NCBI RefSeq assembly: GCF_900109825.1
Contig: NZ_FOBL01000008.1
Span: 22,828-86,827 of the forward strand
DNA length: 64,000 nt
Direction of reading: 5' to 3'
Source: Alkalibacterium putridalgicola
Lineage (GTDB): Bacteria > Bacillota > Bacilli > Lactobacillales > Carnobacteriaceae_A
The notes under the pieces: generated by a model
Told to the model about the DNA's origin: nothing
Seen by the model: the letters and a program-made list of their open reading frames with translations, nothing else
The model's database searches: none
In this document: positions 1-9,288 of the stretch, piece after piece
Position numbering within the stretch: position 1 is the stretch's first letter
How the letters are laid out: each line of letters starts with the position of its first letter
Program-made: the position numbers and the translations under genes

Positions 1-1730
1 AGCTCGTCGACGATAACGACAATGTAAGGCAGTGGCAGTAAGCCCTCATCATTTTCAGCGTTCTTCTTCTTGACGTACTGATTATACCCTTCCATATTAC
101 GGGTCCCGCTGGCCGCAAACAGTTCATATCGACGTTCCATTTCCTGAACCACTTTATGCAGCGCCTGAGCGGCTTTCTTCGGATTGGTCACGACGGGTGT
201 CAGGAGGTGCGGAATGCCGTTGTAGACGTTCAATTCGACCATTTTCGGGTCGATCATCATCAGCTTGACTTCATTGGGTTTCGCTTTGAGTAAAAGGCTG
301 GTGATCATGCCGTTGATCGAGACGGATTTACCCGAACCGGTCGCTCCGGCAACAAGCAAGTGAGGCATTTTCGCCAAATCAGCCATGGCTACATTCCCAG
401 CGATATCCCGGCCTAAAGGTACTTCTAAAAGTTTTTCTTTATTATTGACTTGTCCTTCGATGGTATCTCTGAAGGAAACAGTGCTGACTTCAGAGTTCGG
501 CACTTCGATCCCGATGACTGCCTTGCCAGGAATAGGTGCTTCCATCCGGATATCTTTGGCAGCCAGCGCCAGCGCCAAGTCATCGGCTAAGTTGACGATC
601 TTACTGACTTTCACACCTGTAGCAGGCTGAATCTCGTATTTCGTTACAGCCGGGCCAAGATTGGCTTTGGTCACTTTCGCTTTCACACCAAAACTTTCAA
701 ACGTTTCTTCCAGTTTTTTGACGTTTTTCTGGATGATCGAATATTCATCTGACTGGTCCACAGCTTCATGTTCATCTAAAAGTGTAACAGGAGGGAGTTT
801 ATACGACTGGTTTTCTTCTTCCCCGATCTCAAATTCCACCGGACCGTCTTCTGCTGTACTTTCATCTGTCTGACCGGTTTCTTTGGCTTGTTTCGCAGAC
901 TCTTTGTTCTCCACCTGCTGCTTGTACTTTGCCTGCAGTTCCTGATAACCTTCGATTTCCAGAGCTGTCTGCTCGGATTCCTGGTTCTGGTTCTGCATGA
1001 CGCTTTCTTCTCTAGGATCACCTGGCTGAGTGACAACTGTCTTATCCGGTTTATTCTTCTCTTTTTTAGATTTGGACTTGCCTTTGTTGTTCTTTCTGAT
1101 CTTGGCTTTTTCAGAACGTTTGGCTCTGAACTCTTTGTAGCCATTCCCTATCCACATGAGGACAGCTTTGAGAGCATGTCTTATGCGGTCAAACAGCTGA
1201 CGGTAAGAAAATTGGAAAAAGGTCATGATCCCAAAAAAGACGAGCGCGATGATCATCAGGTATGTCCCTACCACACTAAACAGGAAATAACTGACACTGA
1301 AGAACAATGAACCGATCATGCCTCCGCCTATATCCGTCCCGATAGTATTGGATGTGAACTGCGGCCAGAAAAAGCGCCAGGTCGCCACGACACTGTTTAT
1401 GGAATCATTGATGATCGGTGCGAACCACCGTGAATGAAGAAAAACCAGCCAGGCAGTATATAAAAGTGCGCCACCTCGTGTTCTGGCTCCTTTCAGGCTT
1501 GGCCAGTCACCTTTAAGTATGAGATAAATGCCGAGTCCTAATAATATGATTGCTGAAAATGTATAGGTTTCGCCAACGAAAAATCGCAGGACATTGGTAA
1601 AGAATCGTCCCACAAAACCGAATGATCCCAAAGTCAGGATACTCATGAATGACAGGATGAATCCGATCCATTCCGGTGCGATGACGTGCTGTTTTTTCTT
1701 TGGTCTTCCTCGTTTCTTTGTACGTGCCAT
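1..1730 (-). CDS. ftsK: DNA translocase FtsK/SpoIIIE family (3' part outside window)
   Basis: Septal ATP-driven motor that pumps chromosomal DNA during division. The visible 576 codons hold an N-terminal membrane domain with about four hydrophobic segments (first ~190 residues), a charged Lys/Glu-rich linker (~190-320), then the alpha/beta translocase domains. The Walker A motif GATGSGKS lies near residue 460. The window edge falls at the Walker B strand (IVVIVDEL), so the rest of the ATPase and any gamma domain are outside. The ATG at 1730 follows AAGGAAGGAG at good distance. It is divergent from the acylphosphatase gene. Whether it is the FtsK or the SftA/SpoIIIE paralogue cannot be told from this part, but the multi-pass N-terminus argues against soluble SftA. 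Confidence 0.96.
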   Translation of the reverse strand, partial: MARTKKRGRPKKKQHVIAPEWIGFILSFMSILTLGSFGFVGRFFTNVLRFFVGETYTFSAIILLGLGIYLILKGDWPSLKGARTRGGALLYTAWLVFLHSRWFAPIINDSINSVVATWRFFWPQFTSNTIGTDIGGGMIGSLFFSVSYFLFSVVGTYLMIIALVFFGIMTFFQFSYRQLFDRIRHALKAVLMWIGNGYKEFRAKRSEKAKIRKNNKGKSKSKKEKNKPDKTVVTQPGDPREESVMQNQNQESEQTALEIEGYQELQAKYKQQVENKESAKQAKETGQTDESTAEDGPVEFEIGEEENQSYKLPPVTLLDEHEAVDQSDEYSIIQKNVKKLEETFESFGVKAKVTKANLGPAVTKYEIQPATGVKVSKIVNLADDLALALAAKDIRMEAPIPGKAVIGIEVPNSEVSTVSFRDTIEGQVNNKEKLLEVPLGRDIAGNVAMADLAKMPHLLVAGATGSGKSVSINGMITSLLLKAKPNEVKLMMIDPKMVELNVYNGIPHLLTPVVTNPKKAAQALHKVVQEMERRYELFAASGTRNMEGYNQYVKKKNAENDEGLLPLPYIVVIVDE

Positions 1731-1760
1731 CTCTGCACTCCTTCCTTGATATTCTGGTTA

Positions 1761-1769
1761 ATTATAGCA
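1761..1769 (-). promoter_or_regulatory. Extended -10 promoter of ftsK
   Basis: The minus strand reads TGCTATAAT, a perfect extended -10 hexamer, about 30 bases upstream of the ftsK ATG. No good -35 is seen, as is usual for TGn promoters. Confidence 0.55.
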
Positions 1770-1828
1770 TGAAATGTCTTTCCAAGGTAGGCCGGGTCTG
1801 ACTCTAACTGGTTAGTGAATGCTATCTT

Positions 1829-1858
1829 TTGACCTAAGCCTCTATAGACAAGTAAACT
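1829..1858 (+). promoter_or_regulatory. Probable promoter of acylphosphatase gene
   Basis: TTGACC, an 18-base spacer and TAAACT lie 45 bases before the start codon at 1904. Confidence 0.4.
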
Positions 1859-1903
1859 GATAGTATACCAAAAATATCTATTGGACTATAAAAAGGAGGA
1901 TTT

Positions 1904-2278
1904 ATGATGGGTTCTTTATTTAAAGATTTTTTTGATCAGGGGAAAAACCGCGACTCCAGTGGTGAAGTCATTTACACGAATGATCCATTGGGAAGTTCCG
2001 GCAAACAGAAGATGCGTGCAGAAATTTCAGGACGTGTCCAAGGTGTAGGTTTCCGCTTTTCAACCAAACAATCTGCAGATGAGTTAGGTGTCAAAGGTAT
2101 TGTGCGCAATGAACCCGACGGAACTGTTTATGTGGAAGGTGTCGGGGAGCAGGATCAGTTAAATCGATTCATCGAAGCCCTTCGCAAAGGACCTTCTCCT
2201 GCTGCAGAAGTGGAGAAAGTTGTCGTGACCTATGACCAAAACATTGAAGAAAAATCAAATTTTTCACAGGCCAATTGA
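1904..2278 (+). CDS. acyP: Acylphosphatase
   Basis: Small cytosolic enzyme that hydrolyses acyl phosphates. The family signature GRVQGVGFR is present with catalytic Arg51, and Asn69 in the IVRN segment supplies the second catalytic residue; the domain covers about residues 37-115. The protein is 124 residues against ~90 usual, because of a ~35-residue polar N-terminal extension. The start has AAAAAGGAGG upstream, with two adjacent ATGs (1904, 1907). It lies 80 bases before yidC on the same strand, a pairing common in Lactobacillales. The physiological substrate is not known from sequence. Confidence 0.93.
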   Translation: MMGSLFKDFFDQGKNRDSSGEVIYTNDPLGSSGKQKMRAEISGRVQGVGFRFSTKQSADELGVKGIVRNEPDGTVYVEGVGEQDQLNRFIEALRKGPSPAAEVEKVVVTYDQNIEEKSNFSQAN

Positions 2279-2360
2279 ATTCTTTCTTCCATTAAGGTAT
2301 AGTGGTGAATAGCGTGTTAGGAAACCTAACCACTAATTCAACTTAAAGGATTGAATATAA

Positions 2361-3341
2361 TTGAAAAACCGTACAAAAAGATGGCTTTTATCAGGTGGAA
2401 TGCTCTCCATCGTTTTATTTTTATCAGGGTGTATGCGAGTCGATGAAGCTGGTAATCCTACCGGTGGCATGTCACAGTTCCTCTATGATTACCTCGTCCT
2501 GCCGACACAAAATTTCATAGAGATCCTGGCAGATATCACCGGAAGTTACGGATTGGCGATCATTGCGATTACCTTTATCGTTCGAATTTTGATCCTGCCT
2601 TTATCGATCAAACAGCAGCGTACGACTATGGAACAGCAGGCAAAAATGTCCACAGTCAAGCCGGTTACTGATGAGATTCAAGCTGAAATGAAAGAAACAA
2701 ACGATCAAAAAGAGAAACAGGAACTCCAGGCAGAGATGATGGAGATTTATCGAGAAAATAACGTCAATATGCTGGGTGGTCTATCTGGGTGCCTGCCGCT
2801 GCTGATTCAATTGCCGGTATTCACCGCCATGTTCCAGGCGATCCGCATGTCCGAATCTATTCAAAGCGCCACATGGTTAGGGATCAATCTTGGTGATCCA
2901 AGTATCTTCCTCGCTGTGCTGACCGGTGTTTTATATTTCATCCAGACAAAAGTCATGCAGGCGGGTATGCCCGAAGAAACGCGCAAGCAGACAGGTGCCA
3001 TGATGTACATGAGTCCTGTGATGATTTTGATATTCTCGATCACTGGTCCGGCCGGGCTGACTTTATACTGGTTCGCCGGTGGATTTGTAGCGATCGGCCA
3101 GTCGCTGATCACGAACTTATACTACAAACCAAAACTGGAAAAAGAGATGGAGAAAAAGCACGGTGGCAAACCTGTGATCAAACGTAAGAAACGCAAGCGT
3201 AAAACAGTCCAAGCCACTGAAACTGACACTGAATCGAAACAGCTCAACCCTGCTCCTTCCGCAAAAAACAGACGACGCAATCAAAGTCCGTTTGAGCAGA
3301 AAGAGCGCAGAAATACAGGTAAACAGAAACGCAACAAGTAA
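2361..3341 (+). CDS. yidC: Membrane protein insertase YidC/OxaA
   Basis: Inserts proteins into the cytoplasmic membrane, alone or with SecYEG. The 326-residue product starts at TTG behind AAAGGA. It has a lipoprotein signal peptide with lipobox LSGC (lipidated Cys24), five hydrophobic segments, and the groove arginine (Arg75 in FIVRILILPL) that defines the family. The C-terminal ~70 residues are a very basic Lys/Arg tail, typical of YidC2-type insertases that bind ribosomes. It is followed directly by a strong terminator. Confidence 0.96.
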   Translation: MKNRTKRWLLSGGMLSIVLFLSGCMRVDEAGNPTGGMSQFLYDYLVLPTQNFIEILADITGSYGLAIIAITFIVRILILPLSIKQQRTTMEQQAKMSTVKPVTDEIQAEMKETNDQKEKQELQAEMMEIYRENNVNMLGGLSGCLPLLIQLPVFTAMFQAIRMSESIQSATWLGINLGDPSIFLAVLTGVLYFIQTKVMQAGMPEETRKQTGAMMYMSPVMILIFSITGPAGLTLYWFAGGFVAIGQSLITNLYYKPKLEKEMEKKHGGKPVIKRKKRKRKTVQATETDTESKQLNPAPSAKNRRRNQSPFEQKERRNTGKQKRNK

Positions 3342-3350
3342 GTAGTATGA

Positions 3351-3385
3351 TAAAAGGAGACGCCTCGGCGTCTCCTTTTTCTTTT
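3351..3385 (+). terminator. Terminator of acyP-yidC
   Basis: Hairpin with arms AAAAGGAGACGCC and GGCGTCTCCTTTT, two-base loop, followed by a T run. Confidence 0.9.
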
Positions 3386-3520
3386 GCTTTTAAATGGGGT
3401 GACGATGTGGCCAAGGCCACATCGTTTCCTTATTGAGATCTTTCAGGTGGTAAGCAATCGCCTGGGCGATTGCCGTCCTTTTAGGTCTTATCTTAGTCGT
3501 TGGTGTTTACTCGTCTGCTC

Positions 3521-3910
3521 TTCTGCTCGTGACTGCGACATTTTGTCCGCCCATCTGTTCACTCATCCGCTTCTCTGCTCGCGACTGCGACATTTCACCT
3601 CCATAACTGTTCACTCATCGGTTCCTCTGCTCGTGACTGCGACATTTCGACCGTCTAATTGTTCACTCATCCGCTTCTCTGCTCGCGACTGCGACATTTC
3701 GTCCGTCTAACTGTTCACTCATCCGCTTCTCTGCTCGCGACTGCGTCATTTCGTGCACCTACCTGTTCACTCATCGCCTTCTCTGCTCGCGACTGCGACA
3801 TTTCGTCCACCTACCTGTTCACTCGACCGCTCCTCTGCTCGTGACTGCGACATTTCATCCACCTAACTGTTCACTCATCGCCTTCTCTGCTCGCGACTGC
3901 GACATTCTAC
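3521..3910. repeat. 52-bp tandem array, 8 copies (family A)
   Basis: The word GACTGCGACA (one copy GACTGCGTCA, the last cut after GACTGCGAC) begins at 3531, 3583, 3635, 3687, 3739, 3791, 3843 and 3895, a spacing of exactly 52 each time. Most of each unit is conserved (TGTTCACTCATC, CTCTGCTCGCGACTGCGACATTTC), with scattered substitutions and no unique spacer, so it is not CRISPR. The array fills the junction between convergent yidC and the NERD gene. Open frames across it are broken because 52 is not a multiple of three. I see no long inverted repeat in the unit. The remaining bases 3386-3520 show no feature. Confidence 0.93.
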
Positions 3911-3945
3911 TCTGAAATCTAAAACATCTAAAGTTAACCCTCTGT

Positions 3946-4875
3946 TCAAGAAAGACTATGCAATAACCGTCCTATTCTTCTTTTAATCAACTTTCCATCG
4001 ATCCAGTCATACACTAGTGCTGTTGTAAGTTTTGTTTCCGGGAAAAGCAAGGTAAGTTCATCTATATGACTTAGCAGCAGTCTGTCATTTTTCCGTTGTT
4101 CACCGCAGTCCCGACAGATAGCCTGACGCTGGGTCAGTTTCAAGTTGAATGAATGGCAGTTACTGCAGATGAGTCCTTTTCTCAAATCTTCGTAAGCATA
4201 ATTTTGAGGTGTTCCTCTGTACTTTTCGCCGCTTCTGCTTTCCGACTGCAGCTTATTGATGAGCCGGATGCATTCTTTTGATGACTGTGTCTGATTCTTT
4301 TTCAGTTTCTCAAAGTGCTTCCTGATTTGTGTCGGCAGAATAAACGGGTCACTGATTTTTGCATCGTATAGCGTAAAGGCTGGATTGACGAAAATCACAT
4401 ACGAATGTACCTCAAAAGTTTCAGTCCACTGACTTAAAATCTGCCGAAGAACTTTCTCTGTCCGGTTCAATTGGATACTCGGACAGATGAATTCCTGTCC
4501 TTTGAGACGGCGGAAGTGTCCCGACAACTGCTGGTGTTCCCCTTCATAATTTTTCACTTCATACAGATTGAGCGTGTTGCCAATAAGGATCAGGGCATCG
4601 ATCTGTGCTGTCGACCCGTTGTAAGTGATTAGCCGGTCCTGCAGACATTCCCTATCCGTACCCAGATAATTCTGAATAAGCTTGTCAAAGAGTGCTTCGC
4701 CCTCAAACCCCTTTTGCAGATTGATCATATACTGCTGCTGAGCATGCGCCAAATGAGTCCGGCTGTTCAGCGACTCCAGTATTTTCAGCTGATCTGATTT
4801 CTTTCTCTTCGTCTCGTTCGTCCTTTCCATCCTGTTAATCATGTATGACATGTCAGTCATCTCCATCATGTCCAT
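3946..4875 (-). CDS. NERD-domain (nuclease-related) protein with C-terminal zinc ribbon
   Basis: A 309-residue soluble protein. Residues ~50-170 match the NERD fold: GFEGEALFDKLI, then the catalytic-like segments QIDALILIG and LYEVKNYEG (D-x(n)-E-x-K pattern of the PD-(D/E)XK nucleases). Near the C-terminus are two Cys-x2-Cys pairs (CSNC and CRDC) that form a likely zinc ribbon. The ATG at 4875 follows TTGGAGGAG closely. It stands alone, convergent to yidC and separated by repeat family A. Its biological role is not established for the family; nuclease activity is inferred from motif only. Confidence 0.82.
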   Translation of the reverse strand: MDMMEMTDMSYMINRMERTNETKRKKSDQLKILESLNSRTHLAHAQQQYMINLQKGFEGEALFDKLIQNYLGTDRECLQDRLITYNGSTAQIDALILIGNTLNLYEVKNYEGEHQQLSGHFRRLKGQEFICPSIQLNRTEKVLRQILSQWTETFEVHSYVIFVNPAFTLYDAKISDPFILPTQIRKHFEKLKKNQTQSSKECIRLINKLQSESRSGEKYRGTPQNYAYEDLRKGLICSNCHSFNLKLTQRQAICRDCGEQRKNDRLLLSHIDELTLLFPETKLTTALVYDWIDGKLIKRRIGRLLHSLS

Positions 4876-4960
4876 TTATGCTCCTCCAATTCTATAGAAA
4901 TTCATAATTCCTTCTATAGTAATTACTACCCAACAAATCAGAAACTGACTTTTTTTGTCA

Positions 4961-5002
4961 AAAAAACTCCGAACCATACATAAAGATGTACGGTTCAGAG
5001 TG
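4961..5002 (-). terminator. Terminator of arlRS
   Basis: On the minus strand ACTCTGAACCGTA pairs imperfectly with TATGGTTCGGAGT across a ten-base loop and is followed by a T run. Confidence 0.85.
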
Positions 5003-5032
5003 AAGGTATTCTATTCTAGATGATATTCTTTA

Positions 5033-6574
5033 TTAGTCTTCGCTGGTACTGGCTTCCGTGTTTTTCAAAGAAGTCTTTGCTTTTTTAAGTTTCGGTAATT
5101 CGATCCGGAAGATAGATCCGTGATGCAGGACACTTTCTGCCCAAATTTTCCCATGATAGCCTTCGATCAGCTGCTTAGCGATAGATAAGCCCAGTCCATT
5201 ACCGCCTTTGTGACGACTTCTCGCTTTGTCGACACGATAGAAACGGTGGAAAATTTTCTCGGTATCTTCTTCAGTCATCCCTTCACCAAAGTCCTGAATG
5301 GCGATCTGAATATTCGAGCCATTGTCAGATACACTCAAATGAACTACTTTCTGATCTGTCGAATATTTCACTGCATTATCCAAGAGGATGATCAATATCT
5401 GCTCAAGATGATTACGGTAAATATTGACATAGGTTTCTTTGTGAAGGTCATCATCCAGAATAAAAGTGAAATCAGGATGGACCAGCTTGAAGTTGTTGTA
5501 GGTCTGATTGATGAGTTCACGCACGGATGTCCGTTCATTTTTATAATGGATCTCCACCTGTTCGGCACGGGACAAGTCGAGCATCTCCTGTACCAGGCTC
5601 TTCATGCGTTCGATTTCCTGAAGCGATGCACTGAGTGACTCGTCCAGAACGACAGGATCATCTTTACCCCAGCGGTTCAGAAGTTTCATATGTCCTTCTA
5701 CGACAGCCACTGGTGTGCGCAGCTCATGGGATACATCCTCCACAAACTGTTTCTGCTGTTCGATGTTCCGCTGCATCCGATCGAGCATGGCATTGTAGGC
5801 ATTGGCCAGTTCTGTCAGCTCATCGTTCCCGTCTCCCACATCGATACGTTCACTGGACTCAGGATCTTTTTCAATGATATGCATGGCTTCGGTCAACCGG
5901 CGGATCGGCTGTAGGAAGGAAATGGCTATAATATAACCGATGACCCCACTAAAGAGCAGGGCGATGACCCCCGTCAGAAGGATCGCACCTAAAACACTTC
6001 TGAACAATTCGTGATAGGACGACAAGGTGTTGATGACCTGGACGTATCCGATCCGTTCATTGTTCAAAAAGGAGTAGACGGGCGTGATGGCCGATAAAGC
6101 TTCACCATTCGGCCCTTCTTCCACCGATTCGATCTGAAGCGTTTCATTCGGTTCAAAGGCAATATCGCTATCATTGGTTTCATATAATAATTCTTCTTCA
6201 GGGTTGTAGACTCTGATCACAATACTCCCTTGACTTGCACGCAAAGGCGTACTTCGCTGATTCTGCGTCTCTTCGATAATGGGCATTTCAGGGGTCAGAT
6301 ACAACTCCTGCTGATCCAGGATCTCTTCAACATCCTCTTCTGTCAGATCGTAAAAGTGCTGACCGAATCGTTCTGTCAAATTCACCATGACATTCCTGAC
6401 CGCCTGCTGTTCATTGTCGATCATGATCTGCTGAAAAGTGATGAACAGGATCGTAGAAAATATGGTATAAGTTAAGAATAGTGCAATCGCAGCCCCGATA
6501 GTCCACTTCCATCTCAAAGAAATACGTTTTTTCTCATTTATTCCTTTCGTATCAACGGCTGCTTGAGGTTTCAC
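5033..6574 (-). CDS. arlS: Sensor histidine kinase, ArlS-like
   Basis: Membrane sensor that phosphorylates the response regulator encoded just before it. In the 513 residues: transmembrane segment ~24-46, extracytoplasmic sensor region ~47-193, second transmembrane segment ~194-219, HAMP linker, then the dimerisation helix with phosphoaccepting His283 (VSHELRTPV) and a HATPase domain with N (LLDNAVKYS), G1 (DFGEGM) and G2 (GLGLSIAKQL) boxes. It begins at GTG, overlapping the arlR stop by four bases (GTGA), so the two are translationally coupled. ArlS identity rests on architecture and on the ArlR-like partner; the signal sensed is unknown. Confidence 0.9.
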   Translation of the reverse strand: MKPQAAVDTKGINEKKRISLRWKWTIGAAIALFLTYTIFSTILFITFQQIMIDNEQQAVRNVMVNLTERFGQHFYDLTEEDVEEILDQQELYLTPEMPIIEETQNQRSTPLRASQGSIVIRVYNPEEELLYETNDSDIAFEPNETLQIESVEEGPNGEALSAITPVYSFLNNERIGYVQVINTLSSYHELFRSVLGAILLTGVIALLFSGVIGYIIAISFLQPIRRLTEAMHIIEKDPESSERIDVGDGNDELTELANAYNAMLDRMQRNIEQQKQFVEDVSHELRTPVAVVEGHMKLLNRWGKDDPVVLDESLSASLQEIERMKSLVQEMLDLSRAEQVEIHYKNERTSVRELINQTYNNFKLVHPDFTFILDDDLHKETYVNIYRNHLEQILIILLDNAVKYSTDQKVVHLSVSDNGSNIQIAIQDFGEGMTEEDTEKIFHRFYRVDKARSRHKGGNGLGLSIAKQLIEGYHGKIWAESVLHHGSIFRIELPKLKKAKTSLKNTEASTSED

Positions 6575-7263
6575 GTACGCATCACGTAGCCTGTTCCTCT
6601 GACCGTTTGAATATAACTTTCTTTTCCTGGAACATCGATCTTGTTACGCAGGTATCTGATATAGACGTCCACCACGTTGGTTTCCACCTCAGTTTCATAT
6701 CCCCAGACTTTATTTAAAAGCACTTCACGCGACAAGACGACGTTCAAGTTCTCCATCAGTTCGACAAGGAGTTCGTATTCTCTTTTAGTCAGTTCAATGA
6801 CTTCTTCTCCGCGTTTAACGACACGGTTTTCTTTTTCGACCGTAATGTCTCTATACGTGATGGTCGTCTGACGGCTGACGTTTTCTTCTGTTTCGATTTC
6901 GATACGACGAAGCAGTGCACGCATGCGCGCCAATAATTCTTCGATCGCGAAAGGTTTGACGACATAATCATCCGCACCATGATCGAAACCAGAAACACGG
7001 TCAATAACAGAGTCGCGGGCTGTCATCATGATGATCGGCACGTTGCTGACCTGACGGATGCGTCGGGCAACATCGATACCATTTAATTCGGGCAGCATCA
7101 AGTCGAGCAGGACGATATCCCATTCTTTATTTTCATCGACTGCCGCTTCCAGACCTGAACGACCGTCAAAACGGACTTCCGTTTCAAACCCTTCATGTGT
7201 CAATTCTAGTTCAACAAAGCGAGCTAAGTTCTTTTCATCTTCAATAATTAAAATCTTTGCCAC
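6571..7263 (-). CDS. arlR: Response regulator, OmpR/PhoB family, ArlR-like
   Basis: DNA-binding partner of the downstream kinase. The receiver domain (residues 1-~120) has acidic pocket Glu8-Asp9, phosphoacceptor Asp54 (VLLDLMLP) and the Lys of VVKPF; residues ~130-230 form a winged helix with ELTKREYELL and VRGTGYVMR. The GTG at 7263 is chosen because AGGAG lies eight bases before it; an in-frame GTG at 7272 overlaps that site. The N-terminus closely follows the ArlR pattern (LARFVELELTHEGF). Family members control adhesion, autolysis and export in staphylococci and related genera. Confidence 0.92.
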   Translation of the reverse strand: MAKILIIEDEKNLARFVELELTHEGFETEVRFDGRSGLEAAVDENKEWDIVLLDLMLPELNGIDVARRIRQVSNVPIIMMTARDSVIDRVSGFDHGADDYVVKPFAIEELLARMRALLRRIEIETEENVSRQTTITYRDITVEKENRVVKRGEEVIELTKREYELLVELMENLNVVLSREVLLNKVWGYETEVETNVVDVYIRYLRNKIDVPGKESYIQTVRGTGYVMRT

Positions 7264-7423
7264 GTTTTTCACTCCTACTGTTTTTTTATGCGTTTATGAG
7301 TTTAAATTAATGTGATTTTTCCTGACATTACGCCCTTTCAGTTTACCACAATTTTGAATAATTAGAAATGTAAGACTAATCTAATTTAAACATTATAACA
7401 AGTTATAAAATTTATAACGAGAA

Positions 7424-7456
7424 AATAGTAGGTTTTCGGAATGAAAACCTACTATT
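7424..7456 (-). terminator. Terminator of 6-phosphogluconate dehydrogenase gene
   Basis: Perfect 14-bp inverted repeat (AATAGTAGGTTTTC with GAAAACCTACTATT) just after the gnd stop. A short T run follows on the minus strand. Confidence 0.8.
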
Positions 7457-7484
7457 ATAACTTTTTTTATAAAATAACCTTAGT

Positions 7485-8924
7485 CTAGTCCCAGCTTTCT
7501 TCACCTTCGTTACCATACCAGTCGAAGTGGAACGTTCCTTCTTTATCTACTCGCTGATACGTGTGCGCACCGAAGTAGTCACGCTGTGCCTGAATGATGT
7601 TTGCCGGTAAACGTTCTGAACGATAGGAATCGTAGTAGGCGATCGCTGATGAAAAGGCTGGTACAGGAACGCCTGCCTGCACTGCCAGTCCAACAAGATC
7701 TCTCACTGACTGCTGATATCTTTCAGCAATATCCATGAAATATTCATCAAGGACCAGGTTCTTAAGTTCCGGTTCACGTTCATACGCTTCCGTGATTTTT
7801 TGCAGGAAGCGCGCACGGATGATACAGCCGGCACGGAAGATTTTAGCGATTTCACCATATTCGAGGTTCCAATCATGTTCTTTAGATGCTGTCCCCATTT
7901 GGGCGAAACCTTGTGCATAACTCATGATTTTACTGAAGTATAAGGCTTCTCGCATTTTTTCGATCAGTTCTTTTTTGTCGCCATCGTAAAGTTTTGTTGC
8001 CGGTTTAGGCAGGACTTTGCTGGCTTCCACACGTTCTTCTTTCATTGCTGAAATATAACGGGCAAAGACAGATTCTGTAATCAATGGAAGTGGGATGCCC
8101 AGGTCCAAAGCACTTTGAGACGTCCATTTACCGGTCCCTTTGTTTCCGGCACGGTCCAGGATGACATCGACCATGTCTTCTCCTGTTTCAGGATCTTTTT
8201 TAGTCAGTGCATCGGCTGTGATTTCGATCAGGAAGCTATCCAGTTCGCCTTCGTTCCATTCGTTGAAGACTTCTGCCGCTTCTTCATTTGACAAGCCGAC
8301 CATATTTTTCATTAAGTCATAGGATTCGGCGATCAGCTGCATGTCGCCATATTCGATACCGTTATGCACCATTTTGACGTAGTGTCCGGCGCCATTCGGT
8401 CCGATATAGGTCACGCATGGTTCACCGTCGGCCGGAGCTTTGGCTGCGATTTTTTCAAGGATCGGTGATACAAGATCGTAGGCTTCTTTTTGTCCGCCCG
8501 GCATGATCGCTGGACCTTTAAGCGCGCCTTCTTCACCGCCGGATACGCCGGTACCGATGAAGTTGATGCCTGAGTCTGCCAGTTCGCTGCTGCGACGCAT
8601 CGTGTCCTGATAGAATGTATTTCCACCGTCGATAAGGATATCCCCTTCATCTAAATAAGGCAGTAACTGCTGGATCACAGCATCTGTTCCTTTACCGGCT
8701 TGAACCATCAACAAAATCTTTCTTGGTTTTTCAAGAGAATCGACGAATTCTTCCAGTTCATAGGTAGCTACGACATTTTTGTCAGGGTTTTCCTCGACTA
8801 CCGCTGTTGTTTTTGATGACGTACGGTTGTATAGCGACACAGAATAACCGCGGCTCTCGATATTCAAGGCCAGATTTTTCCCCATGACAGCCATTCCGAT
8901 GACGCCGACTTGTTGTTTACTCAT
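7485..8924 (-). CDS. gnd: 6-phosphogluconate dehydrogenase, decarboxylating
   Basis: Oxidises 6-phosphogluconate to ribulose 5-phosphate and CO2 in the oxidative pentose phosphate path, giving NADPH. At 479 residues it has normal length. The N-terminal Rossmann domain begins with [15 protein letters not shown]; the substrate loop [13 protein letters not shown] and the catalytic [19 protein letters not shown] segment (Lys and His-x-x-x-x-Asn) are intact, as is the helical C-terminal domain. ATG at 8924 follows AGGAGGAG. It is a single-gene unit with its own terminator, divergent from the small membrane protein gene. Confidence 0.98.
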   Translation of the reverse strand: MSKQQVGVIGMAVMGKNLALNIESRGYSVSLYNRTSSKTTAVVEENPDKNVVATYELEEFVDSLEKPRKILLMVQAGKGTDAVIQQLLPYLDEGDILIDGGNTFYQDTMRRSSELADSGINFIGTGVSGGEEGALKGPAIMPGGQKEAYDLVSPILEKIAAKAPADGEPCVTYIGPNGAGHYVKMVHNGIEYGDMQLIAESYDLMKNMVGLSNEEAAEVFNEWNEGELDSFLIEITADALTKKDPETGEDMVDVILDRAGNKGTGKWTSQSALDLGIPLPLITESVFARYISAMKEERVEASKVLPKPATKLYDGDKKELIEKMREALYFSKIMSYAQGFAQMGTASKEHDWNLEYGEIAKIFRAGCIIRARFLQKITEAYEREPELKNLVLDEYFMDIAERYQQSVRDLVGLAVQAGVPVPAFSSAIAYYDSYRSERLPANIIQAQRDYFGAHTYQRVDKEGTFHFDWYGNEGEESWD

Positions 8925-9035
8925 TGATCAAACTCCTCCTATTATTTCGTGCTGAATTACTTATCTCTTTTCTTACAGAGTTTACCTTTATATATTAACA
9001 AAATATGAACACTTTTGAAACTCTCAACTTGACTC

Positions 9036-9064
9036 TTGCATTTTAAAGCTACTTTCAGTACACT
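9036..9064 (+). promoter_or_regulatory. Possible promoter of the DUF4044 gene
   Basis: TTGCAT, 17 bases, TACACT, 38 bases before the start codon. Confidence 0.35.
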
Positions 9065-9102
9065 TATAGCTGAAATGAATTAAGAAAGTGGGTGCACATC
9101 CT

Positions 9103-9216
9103 ATGGCTAACAGAAAAGAAAAAGGATCTACAGGCACAATGACACGCATCGTGATCGGTATTCTTGTTCTGACGATGGTTGTCCCAGTATTTGCTTCATT
9201 ACTGAGCGTATTATAA
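9103..9216 (+). CDS. Small single-pass membrane protein, DUF4044 family
   Basis: A 37-codon gene. The product has a basic N-terminus (MANRKEKGSTGTMTR) followed by one hydrophobic helix from residue ~15 to the end. This Lys-rich head plus single helix is the pattern of the DUF4044 family found across Lactobacillales; its function is unknown. The upstream AAGAAAGTGGGTG is a modest ribosome site. Support comes from the clean frame between a promoter and a terminator and the family-like composition. Confidence 0.75.
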   Translation: MANRKEKGSTGTMTRIVIGILVLTMVVPVFASLLSVL

Positions 9217-9243
9217 TCAACAATCACTTAAACATCCTGGAAA

Positions 9244-9280
9244 AAATCTCTTGTCTGCTATTCAGACAGGAGATTTTTTT
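9244..9280. terminator. Bidirectional terminator between DUF4044 gene and recN
   Basis: AAATCTCTTGTCTG pairs with CAGACAGGAGATTT (one mismatch); T runs occur on both strands, serving both convergent genes. Confidence 0.88.
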
Positions 9281-9288
9281 GATTCCAG

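Noticed and set aside
3384..3844. Plus-strand frames of 108 and 61 codons after yidC
   Set aside because: Lie in the 52-base repeat array, beyond the terminator, without initiation signals.
3521..3910. CRISPR array
   Set aside because: Units repeat without unique spacers, and no cas gene is present in the window.
9024..9227. 67-codon minus-strand frame near 9.1 kb
   Set aside because: Antisense shadow of the 37-residue DUF4044 gene.
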